From positions 1 to 64,000 of the forward strand of contig JAQYHB010000002.1 in assembly GCA_028722305.1 (NCBI GenBank): 64,000 bases of DNA, written 5' to 3'. A program made the translations under genes and the position numbers. This DNA comes from Spirochaetales bacterium. GTDB lineage: Bacteria; Spirochaetota; Spirochaetia; Sphaerochaetales; Sphaerochaetaceae. The notes under the pieces are model-generated. The model saw only the letters and a program-made list of their open reading frames with translations, was not told the origin of the DNA and made no database searches. This document shows positions 17,589-25,394 of this stretch, one piece after another (position 1 is the stretch's first letter; every line of letters starts with the position of its first letter).

Positions 17589-19103
17589 ATGGAACGAATC
17601 ACCAGTCTCCGCATGGAGCATATCACCAAGCGGTTCCCTGGAACCCTAGCGAGCGACGACATCTCCATTTCCGTCGGCGAAGGCGAGGTGCTCGCGCTTG
17701 TCGGTGAGAACGGCGCGGGCAAGACCACGCTGATGAACATCCTGATGGGTCTGTACCAGGCCGATGAGGGAAACATCTTCATCAACGACAAGCCAGTCCA
17801 CTTCTCCTCTCCCAACGACGCCTTCGCCGCCGGCTTGGGAATGGTCCACCAGCAGTACATGCTGGTTCCCAACATGACCGTCACGGAGAATATCGCCCTA
17901 GGCTACAAGCAGGCGTGGAAACCCCTGAAACTGAATACCGCCATGGTGCGTAGGCGCATCGTGGAGATCTCCGGGAAATACGGACTTGCCGTGGATCCCG
18001 ACGCCTACATCTGGCAACTGTCGGTCGGCGAACAGCAACGTGTCGAGCTGGTCAAGACCCTCTGCCTCGGGGCACGGTTCCTCGTGCTCGACGAGCCCAC
18101 CAGCGCCCTGACACCACAGGAGACGGACGAGCTGATCCTGCTGCTGAAACGGATGACCAAGGAACTCTCGATCATCTTCATCAGCCATAAGCTGCAGGAA
18201 GTCGAGAGCCTTTCCGACCGCATCACGATCTTGCGTCACGGACGCGTGGTCTTCAACGGCAACACCAAGGACCACCCCACCAGGGAGATCGCAGCCCTGA
18301 TGACCGGCCACGAGGTGGTCATGCCGGTCAACGACAGCAAGCCGGTCGAGGGAGAGAATGCCTTGGAAATCGAGCATCTGGTGGTTCCCAGCGACCGGGG
18401 ATTTTTGGCAATCAATGACCTGGACCTGACCATCAAGGCAGGCGAGATCGTCGGCCTTGCCGGCGTTTCTGGAAACGGGCAACGCGAGCTTGCCGAGGCA
18501 ATCAACGGCTTGAGAACCCCAAGCGGGGGCACGATACGTCTGCTCGGAGAGGATATCACCGGAAAATCGGTCCATGAAATCATCTCCCTTGGCTGTGGCT
18601 ATATCCCCGAGGAACGCAATATCGAGGGTATCGTTCCCTCCTTCAGCATCCAGGAGAACCTGATCCTGAAGGACGCGGGCAAGCCCCCCTTCTCCAAGGG
18701 AATCTTCCTGGACCGGAAGAAGATCGCCAGTTACGCCGAAGAAATGCGGAACACTTTCGATATCCGCTGCCCGGGCGTCAACGTCGCGGCCGGGAGCCTG
18801 TCGGGTGGCAACATCCAGAAGGTGATTCTCGCCCGTGAGCTGAACCGCAAACCGAAATTCCTAGTCGCCGTCTACCCGATCCGCGGCCTTGACCTGGGTG
18901 CCGCCCAGTTCATCCACGAACAGCTACTCGCCTTCCGGGCAAAAGGCTACGGAGTCCTGCTGATCAGCGAGGAACTGGATGAGATTCTCCAGCTCTCCGA
19001 CCGGATCGCGGTCATCTTCAAGGGCAGGATCCAGGCGGTCCTGCGCAAAGGCGAGGCGACCAAGGAACGCCTTGGCATCCTGATGGCGGGGGTACAGTCA
19101 TGA
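17589..19103 (+). CDS. ABC transporter ATPase with two nucleotide-binding domains (BMP-type importer)
   Basis: Fused double ATPase of 504 residues, as in sugar and nucleoside importers (NupA, RfuB, RbsA types). The N-terminal domain has Walker A GENGAGKTT, signature LSVGEQQR and Walker B LVLDEPTSAL. The C-terminal domain has the usual degenerate Walker A (GVSGNGQRE), signature LSGGNIQK, and a Walker B region reading AVYPIRGLDLGA where relatives normally have PTRGLD. The ATG at 17589 follows AAGGAAA and was preferred to an in-frame start at 17559. It overlaps the next gene by four bases. Confidence 0.92.
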   Translation: MERITSLRMEHITKRFPGTLASDDISISVGEGEVLALVGENGAGKTTLMNILMGLYQADEGNIFINDKPVHFSSPNDAFAAGLGMVHQQYMLVPNMTVTENIALGYKQAWKPLKLNTAMVRRRIVEISGKYGLAVDPDAYIWQLSVGEQQRVELVKTLCLGARFLVLDEPTSALTPQETDELILLLKRMTKELSIIFISHKLQEVESLSDRITILRHGRVVFNGNTKDHPTREIAALMTGHEVVMPVNDSKPVEGENALEIEHLVVPSDRGFLAINDLDLTIKAGEIVGLAGVSGNGQRELAEAINGLRTPSGGTIRLLGEDITGKSVHEIISLGCGYIPEERNIEGIVPSFSIQENLILKDAGKPPFSKGIFLDRKKIASYAEEMRNTFDIRCPGVNVAAGSLSGGNIQKVILARELNRKPKFLVAVYPIRGLDLGAAQFIHEQLLAFRAKGYGVLLISEELDEILQLSDRIAVIFKGRIQAVLRKGEATKERLGILMAGVQS

Positions 19104-20182
19104 ACAAGCGATTCATCCTCATCTATAAAAGCTGCATCATCCTCTTGGCGATAATCGCCGCCATGGCGCTTGGCAGCGTCATCTTGGTCGCCATCGGAGC
19201 GAACGTGGCGAAGACCTACGCGGTCATCGTCTTCGAGCCTCTGAAGAACATCGGCCTGCTCGCGGAAGTAGGCATCCGCATGATACCCTTGACCATCATC
19301 GCCCTGGGAATCGCGGTAGCCTATCGCAGCGGAATCATCAACATCGGCGCCGAAGGGCAGATGATGATGGGAATCCTCGGAGCGGCGGCAATCGCCCTGT
19401 CCATGCCGGGAGCGCCCAAGCCGGTCCTGATTCCCACCGCCATGCTGGCGGGCTTTGTCTGTGGTGGCCTGTGGGGAGCTCTCGCAGGCTATCTGAAAGC
19501 GAAGCTCCAGGTCAGCGAGCTGCTCTCCACCGTCATGCTGAACTACATCGCCGAGCAGTTCTACACCTTCTGCCTGCGCAAGCCGATGCTCGACCCGGCC
19601 GAAATCACGATGGGAAGCGGCACCCCGCAGACCATGCGGCTGACCAAGAACGTCTGGCTCTCCCGCATCATCCCCGGTACCCGGCTTCACTCGGGTCTGG
19701 CCATCGCGCTCGTCCTCGCCGTACTGGTCTACTTCCTGCTCTGGAGGACCTCCTTCGGCTTCAAGATGCGCGCCGCGGGAGCAAGCGCCCGGGCGGCACG
19801 CTACGGTGGCATCGCCGTCGGTACCTGCCTCGTCGCCGCCATGGTCATCAGTGGTGGCCTTGCGGGACTAGCCGGAGCAATCGAGGTGATGGGAGTCCAT
19901 CACCGCGCCATCGGCGGCATCACCAGCGGCTATGGCTTCTCCGGCATCGTCGTCGCCTTGTTCGGAGGCTTGCATCCCGCCGGCATCATCCCAGCCGCCT
20001 TTTTCTTCGGTCTGCTTCTTGTCGGAGGCAACATGACCCAGAACGCGGTGGGAGTCCCCGCCAACATGGTCAGCGTCCTGCAGGGCGCCATCATCCTCGT
20101 CATCGTCGCGACCCAGATGGTGCTTTCCAACAAGTACCTGATGGAACGGGTCTGGAGACACTTCCAGAAGGAGCATGCGTAA
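19100..20182 (+). CDS. BMP-type ABC transporter permease, first subunit
   Basis: Integral membrane protein of 360 residues in the BPD_transp_2 family. Around eight to ten hydrophobic helices are visible. The family block RSGIINIGAEGQMMMG is near residue 75, and the C-terminal GGLAGLAGAIEVMG and GFSGIVVALFGG blocks match NupB/YufP-type subunits. It starts in an ATGA overlap with the ATPase gene and its stop TAA shares one base with the next ATG (TAATG), a sign of coupled translation. Confidence 0.92.
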   Translation: MNKRFILIYKSCIILLAIIAAMALGSVILVAIGANVAKTYAVIVFEPLKNIGLLAEVGIRMIPLTIIALGIAVAYRSGIINIGAEGQMMMGILGAAAIALSMPGAPKPVLIPTAMLAGFVCGGLWGALAGYLKAKLQVSELLSTVMLNYIAEQFYTFCLRKPMLDPAEITMGSGTPQTMRLTKNVWLSRIIPGTRLHSGLAIALVLAVLVYFLLWRTSFGFKMRAAGASARAARYGGIAVGTCLVAAMVISGGLAGLAGAIEVMGVHHRAIGGITSGYGFSGIVVALFGGLHPAGIIPAAFFFGLLLVGGNMTQNAVGVPANMVSVLQGAIILVIVATQMVLSNKYLMERVWRHFQKEHA

Positions 20183-21126
20183 TGAATTACATCGTCACCA
20201 TCCTCACGCTTGCCATCGCCAGCAGCGTCTCCCTCCTGCTTGCCTCGCTCGGCGAAATGATCAACCAGCGCAGCGGCGTCTTCAACCTTGGTTGCGAGGG
20301 CATCATGGCGGTCGGGGCCTTCCTCGGCATGCTGGTGCCATACCTGGTTGGGAAAGGCGGGCCGACAAGCGGCGTCTATAACCTGATCGGCCTGTTGCTC
20401 GCCACCGGCATCGGAGCCTTGCTCGGCCTCTTCTTCGCCATCTTCGTCGTCACCTTCCGTGCCCCTCAGGGTATCGCCGGCATCGGTCTGGAAATGTTCG
20501 GCCTGGGAGTCGCAGGCACGCTGTTCCGCCATTTCATCGGCGGCACGCAGAGCGTCCCCGGCATCACCACGCCGCCGATTCCCCTGCTTTCGAAAATCCC
20601 TGTCATCGGACCGATCCTCTTCAGCCAGAACATCCTGGTCTACGTCGCCTATCTTTGCGTGCCTCTGTCCTGGTACCTGCTCTTCAAGACTCCATGGGGC
20701 CTGAAGGTAAGAGCCTGCGGCACGACGCCACGCGCGGCTGACTCAATCGGCATCAACGTCAACCACGTGCGTTACCAGGCCCTCGCCGTCGGTGGAGCCA
20801 TGGCGGGACTCGCGGGAGCATACCTCTCGCTCTGCCAGGCGAAAATGTTCAGCGACAGCCTGATCAGCGGCCGTGGCTTTATCGCCGTCGCCTTGGTCTA
20901 CTTCGGCCATTGGAAACCTGTGAAGATCATGTGGGGAGCTCTGCTCTTCAGCCTTGCCCAGACCTTCCAGAATGTCATCCAGTCCCTCGGCATCAATTTT
21001 CCCTACGAGTTCGCCGTCATGTTGCCCTACGTGCTGGTCATTCTGGTCCTCGCCTTCGATCGCGAAAGCCAACGTCTGGGTCCCACAGCCCTAGGAGCCC
21101 CGTTCAACCGGGAAATCCGGACCTGA
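20182..21126 (+). CDS. BMP-type ABC transporter permease, second subunit
   Basis: Partner permease of 314 residues, MNYIVTILTLAIASSVSLLLASL at the N-terminus. It carries INQRSGVFNLGCEGIMAVGAFLG, the second-subunit version of the family glycine block, and VGGAMAGLAGAYLSL. The real start is the ATG at 20182, sharing one base with the stop of the previous gene; the frame is open far upstream only as a shadow of that gene. It ends the operon and is followed by a clear terminator. Confidence 0.92.
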   Translation: MNYIVTILTLAIASSVSLLLASLGEMINQRSGVFNLGCEGIMAVGAFLGMLVPYLVGKGGPTSGVYNLIGLLLATGIGALLGLFFAIFVVTFRAPQGIAGIGLEMFGLGVAGTLFRHFIGGTQSVPGITTPPIPLLSKIPVIGPILFSQNILVYVAYLCVPLSWYLLFKTPWGLKVRACGTTPRAADSIGINVNHVRYQALAVGGAMAGLAGAYLSLCQAKMFSDSLISGRGFIAVALVYFGHWKPVKIMWGALLFSLAQTFQNVIQSLGINFPYEFAVMLPYVLVILVLAFDRESQRLGPTALGAPFNREIRT

Positions 21127-21130
21127 TGCC

Positions 21131-21158
21131 TCCACTCCCCGTCTTTCGGGGAGTGTTT
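21131..21158 (+). terminator. Rho-independent terminator of the BMP transporter operon
   Basis: ACTCCCC-GTCTTTC-GGGGAGT forms a seven-base stem starting a few bases after the permease stop and is followed by GTTTTCT. Confidence 0.8.
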
Positions 21159-21172
21159 TCTGCTCATATGGA

Positions 21173-21256
21173 TGAACGTTCACCTATGTTTTCTTTATCA
21201 TTTTTGCTTTTCCAATGAAATATTTTCTTGGGTGAACGATTTTTAATGTTAACATT
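21173..21256 (+). promoter_or_regulatory. LacI-type operator repeats upstream of the sugar-operon regulator
   Basis: Three symmetric elements lie in the AT-rich gap: the perfect palindrome TGAACGTTCA at 21173-21182, a repeated half-site GGTGAACG at 21231-21238 (same as the right arm of the first element read on the other strand), and the perfect palindrome AATGTTAACATT at 21245-21256 just before the GTG start. They fit autoregulation by the LacI protein encoded at 21263. No promoter boxes of good quality could be placed. Confidence 0.5.
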
Positions 21257-21262
21257 CATCCT

Positions 21263-22273
21263 GTGAGCGTGACACTGAAGGACATCGCACAGGCTACGGG
21301 ATACTCCATCAATACCGTCAGCAGGGCGCTGAGGGATGACCGACGTATCAGCGACGAAGCCAAAGAGAAGATCCATGGCGAAGCGAAGCGGCTTCGCTAT
21401 ATCCCCAACGCGATTGCCAGCGCGATGCGCTCCATCCACACCAAGAGTATCGGAGTGGTCACCGCCGACAGCGCCAACCCCTTCTTCAGCGAGGTGAACA
21501 AGGGAATCGAGGCGATGGCGGAGAAAGCCGGCTGCCATATCCTGGTGGGCAGCACCGAGGAATCCCTTACCAGGGAGAAGAACCTGGTCAACCTCTTCCT
21601 TTCCCGCATGGTCGACGGCCTGGTGGTCATGCCGGTCTCCGACACGAGCGAGGAGCACCTGGAACTCTACCGCTCGCTCCCCGTCCCTTTCATTTTCGCG
21701 GGCAGGCATCTGGAAGGCTTTGACGACCACTGCATCCTCCACGACGACGTCACCGGTGAGAAGGAGGTGGTACGACACCTTATCTCTCACGGACACCGCC
21801 AGATCCTTGTCCTTACCGGGCCGGAGCAGGTGTCCAACACCCAAGACCGGCTGCAGGGGGTGCGCGAGGCGTTCAGGGAAGCAGGGGTTCCCTTGGAAGA
21901 GTCCTCCATCTGGGCGACGAACGGCCATGCCGAGGAGGGATATGCCGCCGTCAACCAGGCGCTGAACAAGGGCCTTCCCTTCACCGCGATCACCTGCTTC
22001 AACGACCTGGTCGCCATGGGAGCGTTGAAAAGTCTTTCCGAGAACGGGCTTTCCTGCCCGCGCCAAGTGGAGGTGGTCGGCTATGACAACCTGTACATGT
22101 CCCAGTTCATGCAACCGGCCCTGACCACTGTCGATGTCCCGAAGTTCCGTCTGGGCTACGCCGCCATGGACAGCTTGATTGGCCATATCAAGAATCCGTC
22201 GGCGGCTTATGAGAAGGTAGTGATGCCCACCCGGCTGGTATTCCGTGAAAGCACCAGAGGTGGCACGTACTAA
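21263..22273 (+). CDS. LacI-family transcriptional regulator
   Basis: Sugar-responsive DNA-binding regulator of 336 residues. The N-terminal helix-turn-helix is VTLKDIAQATGYSINTVSRALR, followed by the hinge LRYIPNAIASAMRS. The effector domain starts at KSIGVVTADSANPFF and ends with MPTRLVFRESTR, the family C-terminal strand. It starts at GTG 21263 (a second GTG two codons later is possible) with no clear ribosome site. It lies directly upstream of a sugar ABC operon that it probably controls together with itself. Confidence 0.9.
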   Translation: MSVTLKDIAQATGYSINTVSRALRDDRRISDEAKEKIHGEAKRLRYIPNAIASAMRSIHTKSIGVVTADSANPFFSEVNKGIEAMAEKAGCHILVGSTEESLTREKNLVNLFLSRMVDGLVVMPVSDTSEEHLELYRSLPVPFIFAGRHLEGFDDHCILHDDVTGEKEVVRHLISHGHRQILVLTGPEQVSNTQDRLQGVREAFREAGVPLEESSIWATNGHAEEGYAAVNQALNKGLPFTAITCFNDLVAMGALKSLSENGLSCPRQVEVVGYDNLYMSQFMQPALTTVDVPKFRLGYAAMDSLIGHIKNPSAAYEKVVMPTRLVFRESTRGGTY

Positions 22274-22306
22274 GACCGATTCATGATGAGAAAAGGAGGT
22301 TTCCAC

Positions 22307-23578
22307 ATGAAGAAGAAATTGATGGTTGCGCTAGCCGTTTTGCTCGCGGCATCCGGCTTGTTCGCGCAGGGAAGCAAGGAGCAGGGACAAAGCCAGAAGG
22401 CTTCAGGTCCCGTCGAGATCACCTTCTGGTCGTTGTTCACCGGTGGTGACGGCGAGTTCTTCGACGCGATGGTCGACGAGTTCAACAAGAGCCAGAACGA
22501 GGTGGTCATGAAGAATGACACGGTCAAGTTCGACAACTACTACACGAAGCTGACGACCGCCCTCGCCGCCAAGAACGCTCCGGACGTGGTGGTCTGCCAT
22601 CAGGCGAACCTGATGAGCTACGCCCCGAACGGCGCCTTCGTCGCCCTGGACGACTACGTGTCCAAGGATGTGCTGGACGATTTCCCGGCCGCCCCGCTTG
22701 ACGCCTGCAGGTACGACGGCAAGCTCTACAGCCTGCCGCTGGACGTCCACCCGATCGTCATGTACTACAACACCGACATCCTCGGCCAGGCAGGTATCAC
22801 CAAACTGCCTTCCACCGCCGACGAGTTCCTCCAGGCCTCCAAGCAGGTCAAGGAGAAAACGGGAAAGTGGGGCATGCTGATCGACAACACCACGGGAACC
22901 TACAAGGCCTACACCCTCTTCCGGCTCTTCTATTCGATGATCTACCAGCAGAACGGCACCTTCCTGACCGACGACAACAAGGCTGCGGCCTTCAACACCG
23001 AGGCGGGAGCCAAGGCGCTTGACTGGCTGAAGGAAGGAGTCGCCGATGGAGTCAACCCGAACGGGTTGGACTACGACGCCGCCATGAACATGTTCAAGCT
23101 GGGCGACGGCGCCTTCTATTTCAACGGTGTCTGGGCGACCGGCACGCTCGAGAAAGTCGATGGACTGCATTTCCAGGCCGCTCCGCTTCCCGCCCTGATG
23201 GGTCCGGAGCCATGGGCATGGGGTGGATCCCACACCCTCGCGGTTCCCGTCCAGAAGAAGATGGACGAGACCAAAATCAAGGCGGCGGTCACCTTCATCG
23301 AATGGATGACCGGCCACGGAGAGATGTGGGCGAAAGCGGGACACATTCCTGTCCGCAGCAGCGTCCAACAGAAGGAAGCATTCAAGGCCTTGCCTTACCG
23401 TCCTGGCTACGCGGGAGCAGCCGGTTATGTGAAGGCCTGCCCCGGAATCCCCGCGTGGGAGGAAATCTACGGTACCTGCAGCGACCTGCTGGAAGCGGCG
23501 GTGACCAAGAACCAGGATACCAAGACGGCTCTCGCCAACATGGAAAAGACCGTCAACGACATCCTCGCCAAGTATTGA
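22307..23578 (+). CDS. Sugar ABC transporter substrate-binding protein (family 1)
   Basis: Extracellular sugar-binding protein of 423 residues. The signal peptide MKKKLMVALAVLLAASGLFAQG lacks a lipobox Cys. The mature protein shows the SBP_bac_1 pattern: VEITFWSLFTGGDGEFFDAMVDEFN, then ALAAKNAPDVVVCHQANL, LYSLPLDVHPIVMYYNTDI and the C-terminal FIEWMTGHGEMW. The ATG at 22307 has AAAGGAGG upstream. Such proteins bind oligosaccharides or glycerophosphodiesters; substrate is not decided. First transporter gene of the operon. Confidence 0.92.
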   Translation: MKKKLMVALAVLLAASGLFAQGSKEQGQSQKASGPVEITFWSLFTGGDGEFFDAMVDEFNKSQNEVVMKNDTVKFDNYYTKLTTALAAKNAPDVVVCHQANLMSYAPNGAFVALDDYVSKDVLDDFPAAPLDACRYDGKLYSLPLDVHPIVMYYNTDILGQAGITKLPSTADEFLQASKQVKEKTGKWGMLIDNTTGTYKAYTLFRLFYSMIYQQNGTFLTDDNKAAAFNTEAGAKALDWLKEGVADGVNPNGLDYDAAMNMFKLGDGAFYFNGVWATGTLEKVDGLHFQAAPLPALMGPEPWAWGGSHTLAVPVQKKMDETKIKAAVTFIEWMTGHGEMWAKAGHIPVRSSVQQKEAFKALPYRPGYAGAAGYVKACPGIPAWEEIYGTCSDLLEAAVTKNQDTKTALANMEKTVNDILAKY

Positions 23579-23589
23579 CCAGCACCATC

Positions 23590-23653
23590 CCTGCACCTCA
23601 GCCGGGGTGCAGGACATATGGCTGGACGCTTTGCGAAAGCAGCCAGCCATATG
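23590..23653 (+). promoter_or_regulatory. Two tandem hairpins between binding-protein and permease genes
   Basis: Hairpin 1 pairs CCTGCACC (23590-23597) with GGTGCAGG (23606-23613). Hairpin 2 pairs CATATGGCTGG (23615-23625) with CCAGCCATATG (23643-23653), and an inner GCTTT-GCG-AAAGC stem fills the loop. No T-run follows. These probably protect the 3' end of the binding-protein message or slow read-through, as in malE-malF type operons. Confidence 0.65.
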
Positions 23654-23669
23654 CAATAGGAGGTATTGC

Positions 23670-24551
23670 ATGATTCCAGGCAACAAGGACAACCGGGACG
23701 GATGGCTCTTCTCGATTCCCTTCCTGTTCGTATTCGGCTTGTTCATGGTCTATCCGCTCGCGTTCGGTTTCTGCATCAGCTTCTTCAAGTGGAATATCCT
23801 CGGAACACCCTCCTTCATCGGGCTGAAGAACTACCTCGACCTTTTCACCGACCCGAAATTCTTCAGCAGCCTCTGGCACACGATCGAGTTCGTGCTCATC
23901 ACCACCCCGGTCCTGCTGGTGCTTGGATTCCTGATGGCGTTGCTTTCCACCAGCAAGAGCCCCCTCGCTCCGACCATGGAGACAGTGTTCTTCCTGCCCT
24001 ACATCTTCAGCATGACGGTAGTCTCCACCCTCTGGGCATGGCTGATGCAGAAGGACTTCGGCATCTTCAACCACTGGCTGACTCAGCTGGGCCTTCCCCA
24101 AGTGGGATGGCTGACCAGCGACAAGGTCGCCATCTGGTCGGTCTGCATCGCCACCTTCTGGTGGACCGCGGGCTTCAACATGGTCCTCTTCACCGCTGGC
24201 ATCAAGCAGATTCCGAAGGAAGTCTACGAAAGCGCCTCCATCGACGGAGCCGGGGGCTGGACTCAAGTCTTCCATATCACCATCCCGCTGGTCTACCGTA
24301 CCACGATCCTCTGCCTGATCCTTCAGGTGATCGCCTCCTTCAACGTCTTCGGACAGGTCTACGTCATGACCGGAGGCGGTCCGGCAGGCTCGACCAGAGT
24401 GTTGGTCCAGTACATTTACGAAAACGGGTTCAAGTACTTCAAGATGGGCTACTCTGCGGCCATGAGTTACGTGCTTTTCGCCATCATCCTTCTGGTTTCC
24501 CTCATCCAGTACCTGATTCTCGACCGGAAGGAGGCACGACATGGCGCATAG
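23670..24551 (+). CDS. Sugar ABC transporter permease (MalF/UgpA type)
   Basis: Inner-membrane permease of 293 residues with six helices, starting MIPGNKDNRDGWLFSIPFLF. The EAA coupling loop is EVYESASIDGAGGWTQVFH followed by ITIPL. The WNILGTPSFIGLKNYL segment after helix 1 is the MalF/UgpA signature. AGGAGG sits six bases before the ATG at 23670. The last bases overlap the next permease gene by 11. Confidence 0.93.
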   Translation: MIPGNKDNRDGWLFSIPFLFVFGLFMVYPLAFGFCISFFKWNILGTPSFIGLKNYLDLFTDPKFFSSLWHTIEFVLITTPVLLVLGFLMALLSTSKSPLAPTMETVFFLPYIFSMTVVSTLWAWLMQKDFGIFNHWLTQLGLPQVGWLTSDKVAIWSVCIATFWWTAGFNMVLFTAGIKQIPKEVYESASIDGAGGWTQVFHITIPLVYRTTILCLILQVIASFNVFGQVYVMTGGGPAGSTRVLVQYIYENGFKYFKMGYSAAMSYVLFAIILLVSLIQYLILDRKEARHGA

Positions 24552-25389
24552 CAACTCAGTCTACAAGTGCGAGAAACTGGTCCTGGACATATGCAAGCGC
24601 CTGGCGGAGCTCCTTCTCATCGTCATCTGGCTCTTTCCCCTCGTCTGGCTGGTAATCACCAGTCTGAAGACGGAGGGTGAAGTGGTCACCAAGGTCTTCA
24701 CCTTCCTTCCCGTCCACCCCACCCTGTACAACTATACCAAGGCCTTCACCTCGACCTACATCCTCAACTGGCTGGGCAACTCGCTCTACGTCAGTCTCGT
24801 CACCATGGTCCTGACCATCCTGGTGGACGCCCCGGTGGCCTACGCCTTCGCCAAAATCCATTTCAAGGGAAGCACAGTCCTCTTCTGGATGGTCATGGCA
24901 GGGATGATGGTGCCGTTCCAGGTCCTGATCGTCCCGCTCTATCTGCAGTTCAACGCCTATGGACTGGTGGACAGCCTTACCGGAGCCCTGCTGCCCCGGC
25001 TCGCCATGCCTATCGGCATTTTCATCCTCAAGCAGTTCTTCGAGGAAATCCCCGACGCGTTGGAAGAGGCAGCCTTTATCGACGGGGCTTGCCGGCTCTC
25101 GATCTTCCGCCGTGTCATCCTGCCCTTGGGCAAGGCAGCCATCACCACCGTCATCATCCTTTCCTTCATCAACGCCTGGAACGACTTCCTCTGGCCACTA
25201 ATCATCATCAACGACACCATCAAGTACACGATTACCGTCGGCATCGCCAACTTCCAGGGAACCAACGGCACCGAGTACGCACTGATCATGGCAGGAGCAG
25301 CCATCGCCAGCCTGCCGCAAATCGTCTTCTTCCTCGCCTTCCGCCGCCAGATCATCGAGGGAATCTCCATGAGCGGCATCAAAGGATAA
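24541..25389 (+). CDS. Sugar ABC transporter permease (MalG/UgpE type)
   Basis: Second permease of 282 residues, six helices. The EAA loop is DALEEAAFIDGACRLSIFRR, followed by VILPLGK. The ending RRQIIEGISMSGIKG is the standard MalG C-terminus. No ATPase gene lies in this operon; such systems often share a general MsiK/UgpC-type ATPase encoded elsewhere. It overlaps the preceding permease gene and is five bases from the next gene. Confidence 0.93.
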   Translation: MAHSNSVYKCEKLVLDICKRLAELLLIVIWLFPLVWLVITSLKTEGEVVTKVFTFLPVHPTLYNYTKAFTSTYILNWLGNSLYVSLVTMVLTILVDAPVAYAFAKIHFKGSTVLFWMVMAGMMVPFQVLIVPLYLQFNAYGLVDSLTGALLPRLAMPIGIFILKQFFEEIPDALEEAAFIDGACRLSIFRRVILPLGKAAITTVIILSFINAWNDFLWPLIIINDTIKYTITVGIANFQGTNGTEYALIMAGAAIASLPQIVFFLAFRRQIIEGISMSGIKG

Positions 25390-25394
25390 AAGGC

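Noticed and set aside
19471-20181. Long N-terminal extension of the second BMP permease
   Set aside because: The extension is the out-of-frame reading of the first permease; the true start at 20182 shares a base with that gene's stop.
25089-25394. N-terminal extension of the sugar-operon protein
   Set aside because: It is the MalG-type permease gene read out of frame; the ATG at 25395 lies just after that gene's stop.
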